From assembly GCA_016931085.1 (NCBI GenBank), contig JAFGFO010000376.1, forward strand, positions 1-12,279: DNA of 12,279 nucleotides, in the 5' to 3' direction. Within the stretch, counting starts at the first letter, position 1. Every line of letters begins with the position of its first letter. Shown here in pieces: positions 1 to 6,680 of this stretch. The DNA is from Thermoflexales bacterium. Its GTDB lineage: Bacteria; Chloroflexota; Anaerolineae; Fen-1058. The position numbers and the translations under genes were made by a program. The notes below the pieces were generated by a model. It was given only the letters and a program-made list of their open reading frames with translations. It did no database searches and had not been told where the DNA came from.

Positions 1-2
1 CC

Positions 3-58
3 GTAGGGCAGGTTTCCATACCTGCCACAGGCGCGGCGGCTATGGAAAGCCGCCCTAC
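3..58. repeat. Two-hairpin palindromic intergenic repeat
   Basis: Two hairpins sit side by side inside an outer inverted repeat. Hairpin 1 has arms GGCAGGT (7-13) and ACCTGCC (20-26). Hairpin 2 has arms GGCGGCT (35-41) and AGCCGCC (48-54). The outer arms are GTAGGGC (3-9) and GCCCTAC (52-58). The two loops, TTCCAT and ATGGAA, are also reverse complements, so the whole block can fold as one long imperfect stem or as a cruciform. No T-tract follows, so a simple intrinsic terminator is unlikely. The layout matches the element at 3083-3136, which has the same GTAG/CTAC ends, so this looks like a dispersed repeat family. Positions 59-115 show nothing I can name beyond the ribosome binding site of the next gene. 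Confidence 0.75.
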
Positions 59-115
59 AAAACGCTCTCTCCGACAGCCTGCTAGGCTTGCCCACGTTTC
101 CATAAGGGACTAGAG

Positions 116-1024
116 GTGGAGCGGAACAAAGAGATCACCAAGATCCAGGAGCTGACTTACGAGCTCAAGGTCGAGGACGCCATGACGAAGCATGGGATCA
201 GCGTTTCCCCTGACATCACCATGGCCGAGTTTCGAGAAGTCCTGCGCGTCAACCGCATTTCCGGAACACCCGTGGTAAAAGATGGGAAGATGATCGGCAT
301 CGTCAGCATCGAGGATCTCATCAAGGCCCTGGCGGCCGGTGAGTTGAGCTCGACGGTGGGCGAGAAAATGATGGCCAACCCGGTGACCCTGTACGCCGAC
401 GAGCCGCTCGTGCACGCGGTGAGCAAGTTCAGCAAGCTCCGCTTCGGCCGTTTCCCCGTCGTCGACCGCGCCGGAGAACTGGTCGGCATCATTACGCAGG
501 GTGACATCGTGCGGTCGATGCTCAAGCGGCTCGAGGTAGACTACCGCGAGGAGGAAATTCACCGTTATCGCGCCAGCCACATCTTTGAAGACATCCTCGC
601 CGACGAAGTCGCCCTCGTTTTCGGTTACCGCGTGGCCGCTCGAGACTTTGGCCAGGCGGGCGAAGCCTCCAGTGGGCTAAAGAAGACCTTGAGCCGGCTG
701 GGGATTCATCCCAAGGTCCTGCGCCGCGTGGCCGTCGCCACCTACGAAGCCGAGATCAACATCGTGGTCTACACCGAAGGCGGCGAGATCGTGGCCGAGG
801 TGCGCCCCGACCGTATCAAGATTGAGGCCCTGGACAAAGGGCCTGGCATCCCGGACGTCGAACAGGCCATGCAGCCAGGCTTTTCCACTGCGCCGGAGTG
901 GGTGCGGGAAATGGGCTTTGGGGCGGGGATGGGCCTTCCCAATATCAAATCGTGCGCTGACGAAATGTACCTGACATCTACCGTGGGCGTGGGCACCCAC
1001 TTGACGATTCTTATCGCGTACTGA
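116..1024 (+). CDS. CBS-pair protein with C-terminal anti-sigma-like ATPase domain
   Basis: This is a soluble regulator of 302 residues with two parts. Residues about 18-140 form two CBS repeats, each opening with a V-x-D/E-x-M-type signature (VEDAMTKHG near 19-27; VGEKMMANPV in the second). CBS pairs usually bind adenine nucleotides or NAD-type ligands. Residues about 170-302 form a GHKL ATPase fold like SpoIIAB/RsbW: N box EAEIN with Asn215, D box DKGPGI from Asp240, and G-rich lid GFGAGMG at 267-273. No phospho-acceptor His domain is present, so it is not a classical kinase; a serine-kinase or anti-sigma role is plausible. I chose the GTG start at 116 because AAGGGA lies 6 bases upstream and the first CBS repeat begins soon after; the next Met (182) would cut into it. 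Related proteins are known beside [FeFe]-hydrogenase genes. The target is unknown. Confidence 0.88.
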   Translation: MERNKEITKIQELTYELKVEDAMTKHGISVSPDITMAEFREVLRVNRISGTPVVKDGKMIGIVSIEDLIKALAAGELSSTVGEKMMANPVTLYADEPLVHAVSKFSKLRFGRFPVVDRAGELVGIITQGDIVRSMLKRLEVDYREEEIHRYRASHIFEDILADEVALVFGYRVAARDFGQAGEASSGLKKTLSRLGIHPKVLRRVAVATYEAEINIVVYTEGGEIVAEVRPDRIKIEALDKGPGIPDVEQAMQPGFSTAPEWVREMGFGAGMGLPNIKSCADEMYLTSTVGVGTHLTILIAY

Positions 1025-1026
1025 CC

Positions 1027-1059
1027 AGACTTCCGAAGTCTTTAAGACTTCGGAAGTCT
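1027..1059. repeat. Near-perfect 33-bp palindrome between genes
   Basis: The arms AGACTTCCGAAGTCTT (1027-1042) and AAGACTTCGGAAGTCT (1044-1059) are exact reverse complements around a single T. Each arm is itself nearly self-complementary (GACTTC-C-GAAGTC), so it can fold as one long hairpin or as two small ones. It begins three bases after the stop of the upstream gene. It could act as a terminator or mRNA stabiliser, but no T-tract follows (CTCCACG), which argues against a classical intrinsic terminator. A mobile or dispersed palindromic repeat is the alternative. Confidence 0.8.
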
Positions 1060-1091
1060 CCACGATCCCAGTGTAAAGACGAGGAGAGACT

Positions 1092-1502
1092 ATGGCTAAA
1101 AAGAAGCGTATCCTTATCGTAGACGACGACAGCGATTTTGCTCTCGCCGTCCGCATGGTGCTCGAAGGCGAAGGCTACCTGGTCGAGGAGGCCAGGAGTG
1201 GGGACGAGGGCCTGGAGAAGATGCGAGCCTTGCTGCCGGACCTGGTGTTGATGGATGTCATGATGGCGAATCCCCTGGATGGCTACTATACGACCCAGGC
1301 GATTGCAGACGATCCCAAGCTCAGAAACACGCCGATTCTGATGGTGTCGTCCATTGCCGACACACCCTACGTGTCCTCTTTCCCAACTGACCAGTACTTG
1401 ATGGCGGAATTCGTCTTCAAGCCGATCGAGCCGGAAGCGCTCTTGACCAAGATCGAGCAGCGCCTGAAACCTAAATCTCGACGGCGAAAGGGCTCGGCTT
1501 GA
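1092..1502 (+). CDS. Stand-alone response regulator receiver
   Basis: This is a 136-residue single receiver domain with no output domain. The acidic pocket is Asp11/Asp12 (LIVDDD), the phospho-acceptor is Asp55 (LVLMDVMM), the switch Ser is Ser86 (ILMVSS), and the conserved Lys is Lys110 (FVFKP). All key residues for phosphotransfer are present, so it should be active. The tail after about 127 is Lys/Arg-rich and probably disordered. GAGGAG at 1081-1086 is a good ribosome binding site five bases before the ATG. The likely donor is the GAF-histidine kinase two genes downstream, since the genes overlap (TTGA at 1499-1502). With no DNA-binding domain it probably acts through a partner protein, perhaps the CBS/ATPase protein upstream; that link is inference. 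Confidence 0.9.
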   Translation: MAKKKRILIVDDDSDFALAVRMVLEGEGYLVEEARSGDEGLEKMRALLPDLVLMDVMMANPLDGYYTTQAIADDPKLRNTPILMVSSIADTPYVSSFPTDQYLMAEFVFKPIEPEALLTKIEQRLKPKSRRRKGSA

Positions 1503-1522
1503 CCGTTTGGGCCGGCGCACCT

Positions 1523-1912
1523 ATGAAGCGCGTCCTCATCGTCCACGACGATCCCGATATGGTGGCCGCTCTCCGCCTGCCTTTAGAATCGGCCGGCTAC
1601 CAGGTGCTGGAGGCCGGCGCCGGCCGGGATGGATTGCGGCAGGTGGCTGAGACTCGACCTGAGCTCGTCATCCTGGACGTCGCCTTGGAGATGGCTGCCG
1701 CCTGCCAGGTTTCGCTCGAGCTTCGCAACCCGTCGCCGCGTTCGCACTATAGGGCCTACCGCCATATTCCTATTCTGATGCTGACACCCCCTCACACGGC
1801 GGCCTCGCTGCGTTCTGGAACTGACGAAGCTTACTTGCCGGCCGACGACTGTCTTGAAAAGCCGCTAGATCCTGATGTGCTCTTGGAAAAGGTTCACAGG
1901 CTGCTGGAGTGA
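1523..1912 (+). CDS. Second stand-alone receiver domain protein
   Basis: This is a 129-residue receiver domain (MKRVLIVHDDPD start). Acidic residues Asp9/Asp10, the phosphorylation site Asp52 (LVILDV), the switch Thr88 (ILMLT) and Lys113 (LEKP) are all present. The stretch after Asp52 lacks the usual Pro/Gly-containing DGxE loop and instead carries an Ala-rich and Arg/Ser-rich segment (about 58-80), so its partner surface is unusual. The frame is open from a TTG at 1499, which overlaps the previous stop as TTGA. I prefer the ATG at 1523 because the receiver fold begins right there, but neither start has a strong Shine-Dalgarno, so translation is probably coupled to the upstream gene. No output domain is present. 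It shares a kinase candidate with the first receiver. Confidence 0.82.
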   Translation: MKRVLIVHDDPDMVAALRLPLESAGYQVLEAGAGRDGLRQVAETRPELVILDVALEMAAACQVSLELRNPSPRSHYRAYRHIPILMLTPPHTAASLRSGTDEAYLPADDCLEKPLDPDVLLEKVHRLLE

Positions 1913-3081
1913 TGGAACTGTCCCGCGTGCTGGTCAGTCTGGCAGACAACGCCGCAATGAGCCTGAAAGTGGAAGCGGCCGCGGTTTGCTTGCTGGACGA
2001 AAGCTCCCGCCGCTTGAGGGTGGCCGCCGTCCACGGACTGCCGGCCGAGACGCTAAACCGCGCGCCGCAAGACATCCATGCTTGCGGCCTCGAGCGCGAG
2101 GCGCTCGCCGGCCTGGCGGTGCTTGCGGCGGACGAGCGGCAGGAGCTGCTGGGAGAGTGGGCTGGCGAAAATTTGCGCTCAGGGCTATGTATCCCACTCG
2201 TTCACGAGGGCAAGCCGCTCGGCACGCTGGGCGTCTATGCCGCTCAGCCGGCGCGCTTTTGCCGTGAGGATGCAAGCACGCTCGAGCCGCTGGCCGAACT
2301 GGGCGCAGCCGCCATAGCCGCTGCCCAGGCGCTGGCCGAGTTAAAAACTATGGAGCTCCAGCAGGCCCAGTTCATCCGTATTGCCACCCACGAGCTGCGC
2401 TCGCCCGTCACCGTTTCCCAATCACTCGTACGGAGCGTGCTCAAGGGCTATGCCGGCGCCATGAGCGACAAGCAGGCCGAGGTGTTCACGCGCATCAGCC
2501 GCCGGCTCGATCTGCTGGAAACCCTGATCAACGATTTGCTGGACCTGGCAGCCGGCAAGGCGGCCGGGGCAGCCAAAGCCGAGCCGGTCTTGCTCAACGC
2601 CTCTATCGGGCGAGTCGTGCTTCTTTTACAGCCCCGCGCAGAGGACAAGGGCATTCGCGTGACCTTTCAGCCCCATCGCGGTCAACTGATCGTTCGAGGA
2701 ACAGAAGATGGCCTGGATCGCATTTTTGTCAACCTGGTCGGCAATGCGATCAAATATACACCCACCGGCGGCGCTGTCGCCGTCTCGGTACAACAGAAGG
2801 AGGGGCAAGCCCAGGTCGAAATCAGTGACACCGGTATCGGCATCCCCGAACAAGCCATGCCAGAGTTGTTCAAAGAATTCTACCGCGCCCCTAACGCCAA
2901 GCAATCAGGCGAGGTCGGCACGGGCTTGGGCCTGGCTATTGCCAAAAATTTGGCGGAGCAGTATGGCGGACGCATCCATGTCAAGAGCAGCGAGGGCCGT
3001 GGCACAACTTTCACCGTGACGTTCCCGCTCATAGACCCTAATGGTTTGGAAAACCCTTTAGGGTCAATACTTTTCAAATAA
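1912..3081 (+). CDS. Soluble GAF-domain sensor histidine kinase
   Basis: This kinase of 389 residues has no membrane-spanning segment or signal peptide, so it should sense a cytosolic cue. Residues about 1-145 form a compact GAF domain (AAAVCLLDESSRRLRVAAVH). HisKA follows with phospho-acceptor His160 in ATHELRSP and a long helical pair. The ATPase domain then shows the N box (NLVGNAIKYT), G1 box (DTGIGIP), F box (FKEFYRA) and G2 box (GTGLGLAIA). The start abuts the preceding stop as TGATG; a GTG three bases earlier (1909) is equally possible, and coupling is likely either way. It probably phosphorylates one or both upstream receivers. The catalytic fold should end near TFTVTFPL; the last dozen or so residues are encoded by palindromic repeat DNA (3034-3065) and are probably non-functional. 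Confidence 0.92.
   Translation: MELSRVLVSLADNAAMSLKVEAAAVCLLDESSRRLRVAAVHGLPAETLNRAPQDIHACGLEREALAGLAVLAADERQELLGEWAGENLRSGLCIPLVHEGKPLGTLGVYAAQPARFCREDASTLEPLAELGAAAIAAAQALAELKTMELQQAQFIRIATHELRSPVTVSQSLVRSVLKGYAGAMSDKQAEVFTRISRRLDLLETLINDLLDLAAGKAAGAAKAEPVLLNASIGRVVLLLQPRAEDKGIRVTFQPHRGQLIVRGTEDGLDRIFVNLVGNAIKYTPTGGAVAVSVQQKEGQAQVEISDTGIGIPEQAMPELFKEFYRAPNAKQSGEVGTGLGLAIAKNLAEQYGGRIHVKSSEGRGTTFTVTFPLIDPNGLENPLGSILFK
3034..3065. repeat. Hairpin overlapping the 3' end of the histidine kinase gene
   Basis: The outer arms GACCCTAA (3034-3041) and TTAGGGTC (3058-3065) pair over 8 bp. Inside them GGTTT (3043-3047) and AAACC (3051-3055) pair over 5 bp with a GGA loop. The hairpin ends 14 bases before the kinase stop codon, so it lies in coding DNA. 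Only a weak T-run (ACTTTTC) follows. It could attenuate or stabilise the message, but its symmetry and place suggest a repeat that landed in the end of the gene. Confidence 0.7.
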
Positions 3082-3157
3082 CGTAGCTGCCGCATCCCCA
3101 TGCGGCAGCGGGCTGGCATAGGGATGCCAGCCCTACGGGCTTATTTGAAAGGTATTG
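3065..3157. repeat. Nested palindromic element with four-way-junction potential
   Basis: A 17-bp outer inverted repeat (CAATACTTTTCAAATAA at 3065-3081; TTATTTGAAAGGTATTG at 3141-3157; one mismatch, a G-U wobble in RNA) encloses GTAG (3083-3086) and CTAC (3133-3136). Within these lie two perfect 9-bp hairpins: CTGCCGCAT/ATGCGGCAG (3087-3095 and 3100-3108, loop CCCC) and GGCTGGCAT/ATGCCAGCC (3111-3119 and 3124-3132, loop AGGG). A further outer pair, AGACCCT (3033-3039) and AGGGTCT (3163-3169), frames the block. The inner part has the same plan as the element at 3-58. It fills most of the gap between the regulatory cassette and the electron-transfer operon. No transposase is present, so this is most like a non-autonomous palindromic repeat. 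The rest of the gap (3170-3274) shows only a doubtful short reading frame and the ribosome binding site at 3265-3270. Confidence 0.8.
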
Positions 3158-3274
3158 CCTTGAGGGTCTGAATGACGGAGGCTACTGTGAGCCAATTCAC
3201 ACGCTGCCAACGGCAGGAAGCAGGGGGGCGAGTGGCGTGGACGCGGGCATTTTCAACTGAAAGCAGGAGGTGGT

Positions 3275-3667
3275 ATGGAGCAACAAAAAGAATCGACACA
3301 AGTGACTTACTCGGCCAGGGTCTTTGACGAGGCGGCTCACCCCAAGAATATGCGGCGCGTGTCTGACCCCGATGCTCGTGGAATCATCCACGGCTGTTGC
3401 GGGGATACGATGGAAATCTACTTGCGCTTGGAGGGAGATTGGATCAAAGAGGCCTCCTTCATGACCGATGGCCACGAATCGGCGATCGCGTGTGCAAGCG
3501 TGCTCACAACCATGGTGCGCGAACAATCTGTGGAGGCGGCCGGCAAGATCAGCCCAGAGGCGTTGATCGAGTCCCTGGGTGGTCTGCCCGAGTGCAAGAC
3601 CCACTGCGCCAGGCTGGCGGTGAACACGCTGCGGGAAGCTCTTGACGATTGGCGCGCGCGACACTAG
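3275..3667 (+). CDS. NifU/IscU-like Fe-S scaffold protein with a Cys-to-His change
   Basis: This 130-residue protein matches the NifU N-terminal/IscU fold over its whole length: HPKNMRRVSDPD near 22-33, CCGDTMEIYL around the first cluster Cys (Cys42, with the conserved Asp44), and ECKTHCARLA with the last cluster Cys (Cys111). The middle cluster ligand, normally in F-x-T-x-GC, is His67 here (FMTDGHESAIACAS); Cys73 and Cys107 are nearby extra cysteines. Family members build or transiently hold [2Fe-2S]/[4Fe-4S] clusters. The change means either a 2Cys-1His site, a site using Cys73, or a non-scaffold role. AGGAGG at 3265-3270 lies four bases before the ATG. It heads a long run of Fe-S protein genes, so dedicated cluster supply or assembly of that complex is the natural guess. 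No IscS-type desulfurase is next to it. Confidence 0.85.
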   Translation: MEQQKESTQVTYSARVFDEAAHPKNMRRVSDPDARGIIHGCCGDTMEIYLRLEGDWIKEASFMTDGHESAIACASVLTTMVREQSVEAAGKISPEALIESLGGLPECKTHCARLAVNTLREALDDWRARH

Positions 3668-3728
3668 AATCGCAGAGATTAAGACCTCTTGGTGGTGTTG
3701 TTTCAAGCGAGACAGTGGAGATAAATAA

Positions 3729-6680
3729 ATGAGCAACGAGAGTACGGTCCTCATCTATGGAACTAACCTGGGTGGCTATCGAGCCGCGTACGCCATCGGC
3801 AAGAGCGGGCACAAGTTCATCCTGCTCAACCGCGGCGCCTACGTGGACGAGATGAAATACCAGGCCCTGGCCCAATTGCCGCTCGACTTTTGCTGGATAT
3901 GCGGCCACATGCCCCAACGCGCGTTCAAGGCGTCAGGCGCAATGCAGGACTATTACAACGCCAGGCTGCTGGAGCTTTCCGGCCAGGCGGGGCATTTCCA
4001 CGTCAAGTTCAAAAAGCGCGACCAGGTGGTCAATAACTTTGCCTGTACCGAGTGTGGCCAATGTATCGCGGTCTGTCCGGTCGAGCTAGACGCCGGCGCC
4101 CAAGGCTTGCGCGCGATCCGCGTCGTCCCTGAAGCAGGTTGGGAGAATATCTATGTGATCGACTGGGAGCACTGCACGCGCTGCGGCCAATGCGAAAAGA
4201 TCTGCCCCACCGGCGCGCTCAAGCTCGATCGGCTGGAAGAAGTGCTGGAGGCCGACGTGGGCGCGATTATCCTGGCGGATACCTTCGAGGAGCCCGGCGA
4301 TGAGGACCTGCGTGATTTTGGGTTGGGGCAAAGCCCCAGCGTGATCCGAAACGCCGAGTTGGGCCGCCGCTCGTTCCTGACCAACTTTGTGCGCGATGGC
4401 GTGCGCCTGCCGTCGGGCAAAATTCCGCGCAGCTTTGGCATCGTCATCACCCCCCACTTTAACCGGCCGGGCGTCGAGTACGAAAACTATAACCTGAGCG
4501 TGAGCGCCATTTATCGCGCCGTCCGGCTCAAAGAGATCCTGCCCGAGGCCGACGTAACGGTCTTTTTGCGCGACTATCGCGGGATAGGCAAAGGACACCA
4601 CCAATGGTATCAAAAGGCCCTGGCGGCCGGCGTGCGTGTGGAACGAGCAGAGACGCTCACGATTGCGCCAGACGATGGCGAACAGGCGGTGATCCACTAC
4701 ACCTGCGCGGACGGCCAATCACACGCGCAGCCGGTCGAGTTGGCTATCCTGGTCACCGGGCAAAGCCCGCCCTCACAGATGGCTGAGCTGACACAGGTGA
4801 CGGGCGTGCAAGCGGACGAGAATGGCTTTTGCCGCATCCGGCCCTTTTCGTCTTGTGAGACGGATGTGGACGGCATTCTGGCTGTTGGGGAACTCACCGG
4901 GGCAAAGGGCAATCCAGAGACGGTCTGGGAGGGGTGCGCAGCCTTGATCGAGATGCAAAAATACCTGGGAGAAAAGAATTTTGCGCCGGATCCTCCCCCA
5001 CCGCTGCGGAACGTGACGGGCGAAGCCGTCAAAGTCGGCGTGTTCATCTGTAATTGCTTCGGCCAATTCGACCAACACATCGACCTGCCGGCCCTGGAGC
5101 AGCGGGTGCGAGCGCTGCCTGGTGTCGCTCACGTCGAAATCATCCCAGCTTGCTGTACCCCCCCCACCATCAAAGCCACGGCTGAGCGCATCAAGCAATC
5201 CGGCGTCAACCGGCTTGTCCTGGCAAGCTGCACGCCCTTGCAAAAGAAAGGCAAGTTTGACAAGGCCGTGATGATGGCCGGGCTTAGCCCACTTCTGTGC
5301 GAGTACCTGCGTTTTAGAGAGGATGTGGTGCAGGTCCACACGGACCGCGACAAGATGCTGGAAAAATCCCTGGCCTTGATCCGGGGCGGCGTGGAAAAGG
5401 TCAGGCGCGGGCAGCACGTCGCTCCGCCGGTCGACGCGTTCACGCCGCGCGCGCTGGTCATCGGCGGGGGACTGGCCGGGTTGACGGCGGCAGCCGAAAT
5501 CGCCGCCAGCGGCTTTCCCGTCGCGCTGGTGGAGCGTGAGAAGGAACTGGGCGGCTACCAGAAAGCCCTGGACAAAGAGCAGCGGCAGTACGTACAAAAA
5601 CTCGTCGCCAACGCGGAAAGCGCCAACAACGTGACATGCTACACACAAGCGCAGGTGAGCCAGTTGGAAGGCTACGCCGGCAATTATCACGTGGTGGTCG
5701 ATGCGCCGGCGGGTCGGGTCAAGCTGGACGTCGGCGTGATTATCGTGGCGACGGGCGCCAGGGAGTACGTGCCAAAGCGCTTTCTGTACGGCCAGGATCC
5801 GCGCGTGCTGACGCAGTCGGAGATCGGGGCCAGGTTGGGCGAGCTGGCCGGCCGGGTGGTGATGATCCAGTGCGTCGGCTCCCGGGACGCCGATACTCCC
5901 TATTGCTCGCGCTTGTGCTGCAACCAGGCGTTGAGAAATGCGCTGGCGCTGCGAGAGAAGGGCGCCGAGGTGTGCATTTTCTACCGAGACATCGCCAGCT
6001 ACGGGAAGGTGGATTACTACCGGCTGGCCAAAGAGGCGGGCGTGCGCTTTGTGCGTTTCCCCGACGACGACTATCCGCAAGTACACACCACCGGCGATGG
6101 CCTGGAGGTCGCCAGCGGCGGGCAGAGTGTCCAGGCTGATTGGGTCGTGTTGAGCACCGGGATCGTGCCGGACGCGGAGAATAACCAAGCTCTTTCGCGC
6201 TTGCTCAATTACCCGCTGGACTATGAGGGCTTTTTCTCCAGCGACATCAGCAACTATCCTTACGAGGAAGCGATCAAGAAATTGACCAAGCCGTTCGAAT
6301 TGACCGGCTATGGTATTTTCCCGGTTGGGCTGGCGCACTCGCCGCGCTCGTTCGAGGAAACGCTCCTGACCGCCAGGGACGCGGCCGGCCGCGCGCGAGT
6401 CGTCATTGGCAAGCAAAAGATGCCTCCGCCTAACGCCATGTTTGTGGCCGCCGTAAACGAATCCTTGTGCATGGGATGTGGCGTGTGTGTGGACATCTGT
6501 CCCTACGGCGCGCGCTACCTGGACGAGCTCAGGCGGGTGATCAAGATCCGCCCCTTTTTGTGTGATTCGTGCGGTTCGTGCGTGGCCATCTGCCCCAATG
6601 ACGCATCTTATTTGCGAGACTTTATGAGCGAACAGTCCATCGCTGCGCTCGACGCTTTGCTGATTGGAGGTCAACTGTGA
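3729..6680 (+). CDS. hdrA: Double-length HdrA-type flavin/iron-sulfur subunit
   Basis: HdrA is the flavin subunit that bifurcates electrons in heterodisulfide reductase complexes in the cytosol. This 983-residue protein holds two HdrA-like units. Unit 1 (about 1-430) has a degenerate Rossmann motif (GTNLGG at 11-16 instead of GxGxxG), the HdrA-type FCWIC pair (Cys55, Cys58), two [4Fe-4S] motifs (from Cys106 and Cys149) and a nucleotide-binding-like end (ILVTGQSPP...GILAVGE). Unit 2 (about 436-983) has the HdrA N-terminal domain (VGVFICNC, Cys441/443), an intact FAD motif (VIGGGLAGLTAA from about 577), the HdrA signature CVGSR...YCSRLCC (Cys715-731), and two C-terminal [4Fe-4S] motifs (from Cys914 and Cys945). 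Typical HdrA is about 650 residues. GGAG (3717-3720) precedes the ATG by 8 bases. The stop overlaps the next start as GTGA. HdrB/HdrC partners are not in view. Confidence 0.93.
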   Translation: MSNESTVLIYGTNLGGYRAAYAIGKSGHKFILLNRGAYVDEMKYQALAQLPLDFCWICGHMPQRAFKASGAMQDYYNARLLELSGQAGHFHVKFKKRDQVVNNFACTECGQCIAVCPVELDAGAQGLRAIRVVPEAGWENIYVIDWEHCTRCGQCEKICPTGALKLDRLEEVLEADVGAIILADTFEEPGDEDLRDFGLGQSPSVIRNAELGRRSFLTNFVRDGVRLPSGKIPRSFGIVITPHFNRPGVEYENYNLSVSAIYRAVRLKEILPEADVTVFLRDYRGIGKGHHQWYQKALAAGVRVERAETLTIAPDDGEQAVIHYTCADGQSHAQPVELAILVTGQSPPSQMAELTQVTGVQADENGFCRIRPFSSCETDVDGILAVGELTGAKGNPETVWEGCAALIEMQKYLGEKNFAPDPPPPLRNVTGEAVKVGVFICNCFGQFDQHIDLPALEQRVRALPGVAHVEIIPACCTPPTIKATAERIKQSGVNRLVLASCTPLQKKGKFDKAVMMAGLSPLLCEYLRFREDVVQVHTDRDKMLEKSLALIRGGVEKVRRGQHVAPPVDAFTPRALVIGGGLAGLTAAAEIAASGFPVALVEREKELGGYQKALDKEQRQYVQKLVANAESANNVTCYTQAQVSQLEGYAGNYHVVVDAPAGRVKLDVGVIIVATGAREYVPKRFLYGQDPRVLTQSEIGARLGELAGRVVMIQCVGSRDADTPYCSRLCCNQALRNALALREKGAEVCIFYRDIASYGKVDYYRLAKEAGVRFVRFPDDDYPQVHTTGDGLEVASGGQSVQADWVVLSTGIVPDAENNQALSRLLNYPLDYEGFFSSDISNYPYEEAIKKLTKPFELTGYGIFPVGLAHSPRSFEETLLTARDAAGRARVVIGKQKMPPPNAMFVAAVNESLCMGCGVCVDICPYGARYLDELRRVIKIRPFLCDSCGSCVAICPNDASYLRDFMSEQSIAALDALLIGGQL

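Noticed and set aside
110..580. Open frame on the - strand opposite the CBS/ATPase gene
   Set aside because: The + strand product has clear CBS repeats and ATPase boxes; the reverse product shows no domain.
1875..2267. Alternative + strand frame overlapping the start of the kinase gene
   Set aside because: Its product is Arg/Gly-rich with no motif, while the kinase frame shows a GAF domain over the same bases.
3083..3136. CRISPR-like repeat block
   Set aside because: The repeats are palindromic hairpins without regular spacers, and no cas gene is present.
3172..3327. Short open frame before the NifU-like gene
   Set aside because: Only 51 codons, Arg-rich, overlapping a well-supported gene in another frame; kept only as a low-interest remark.
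4773..6674. Long open frame on the - strand (633 codons)
   Set aside because: It lies wholly opposite the HdrA gene, has no family motifs, and arises from G+C-rich codon bias in the real gene.
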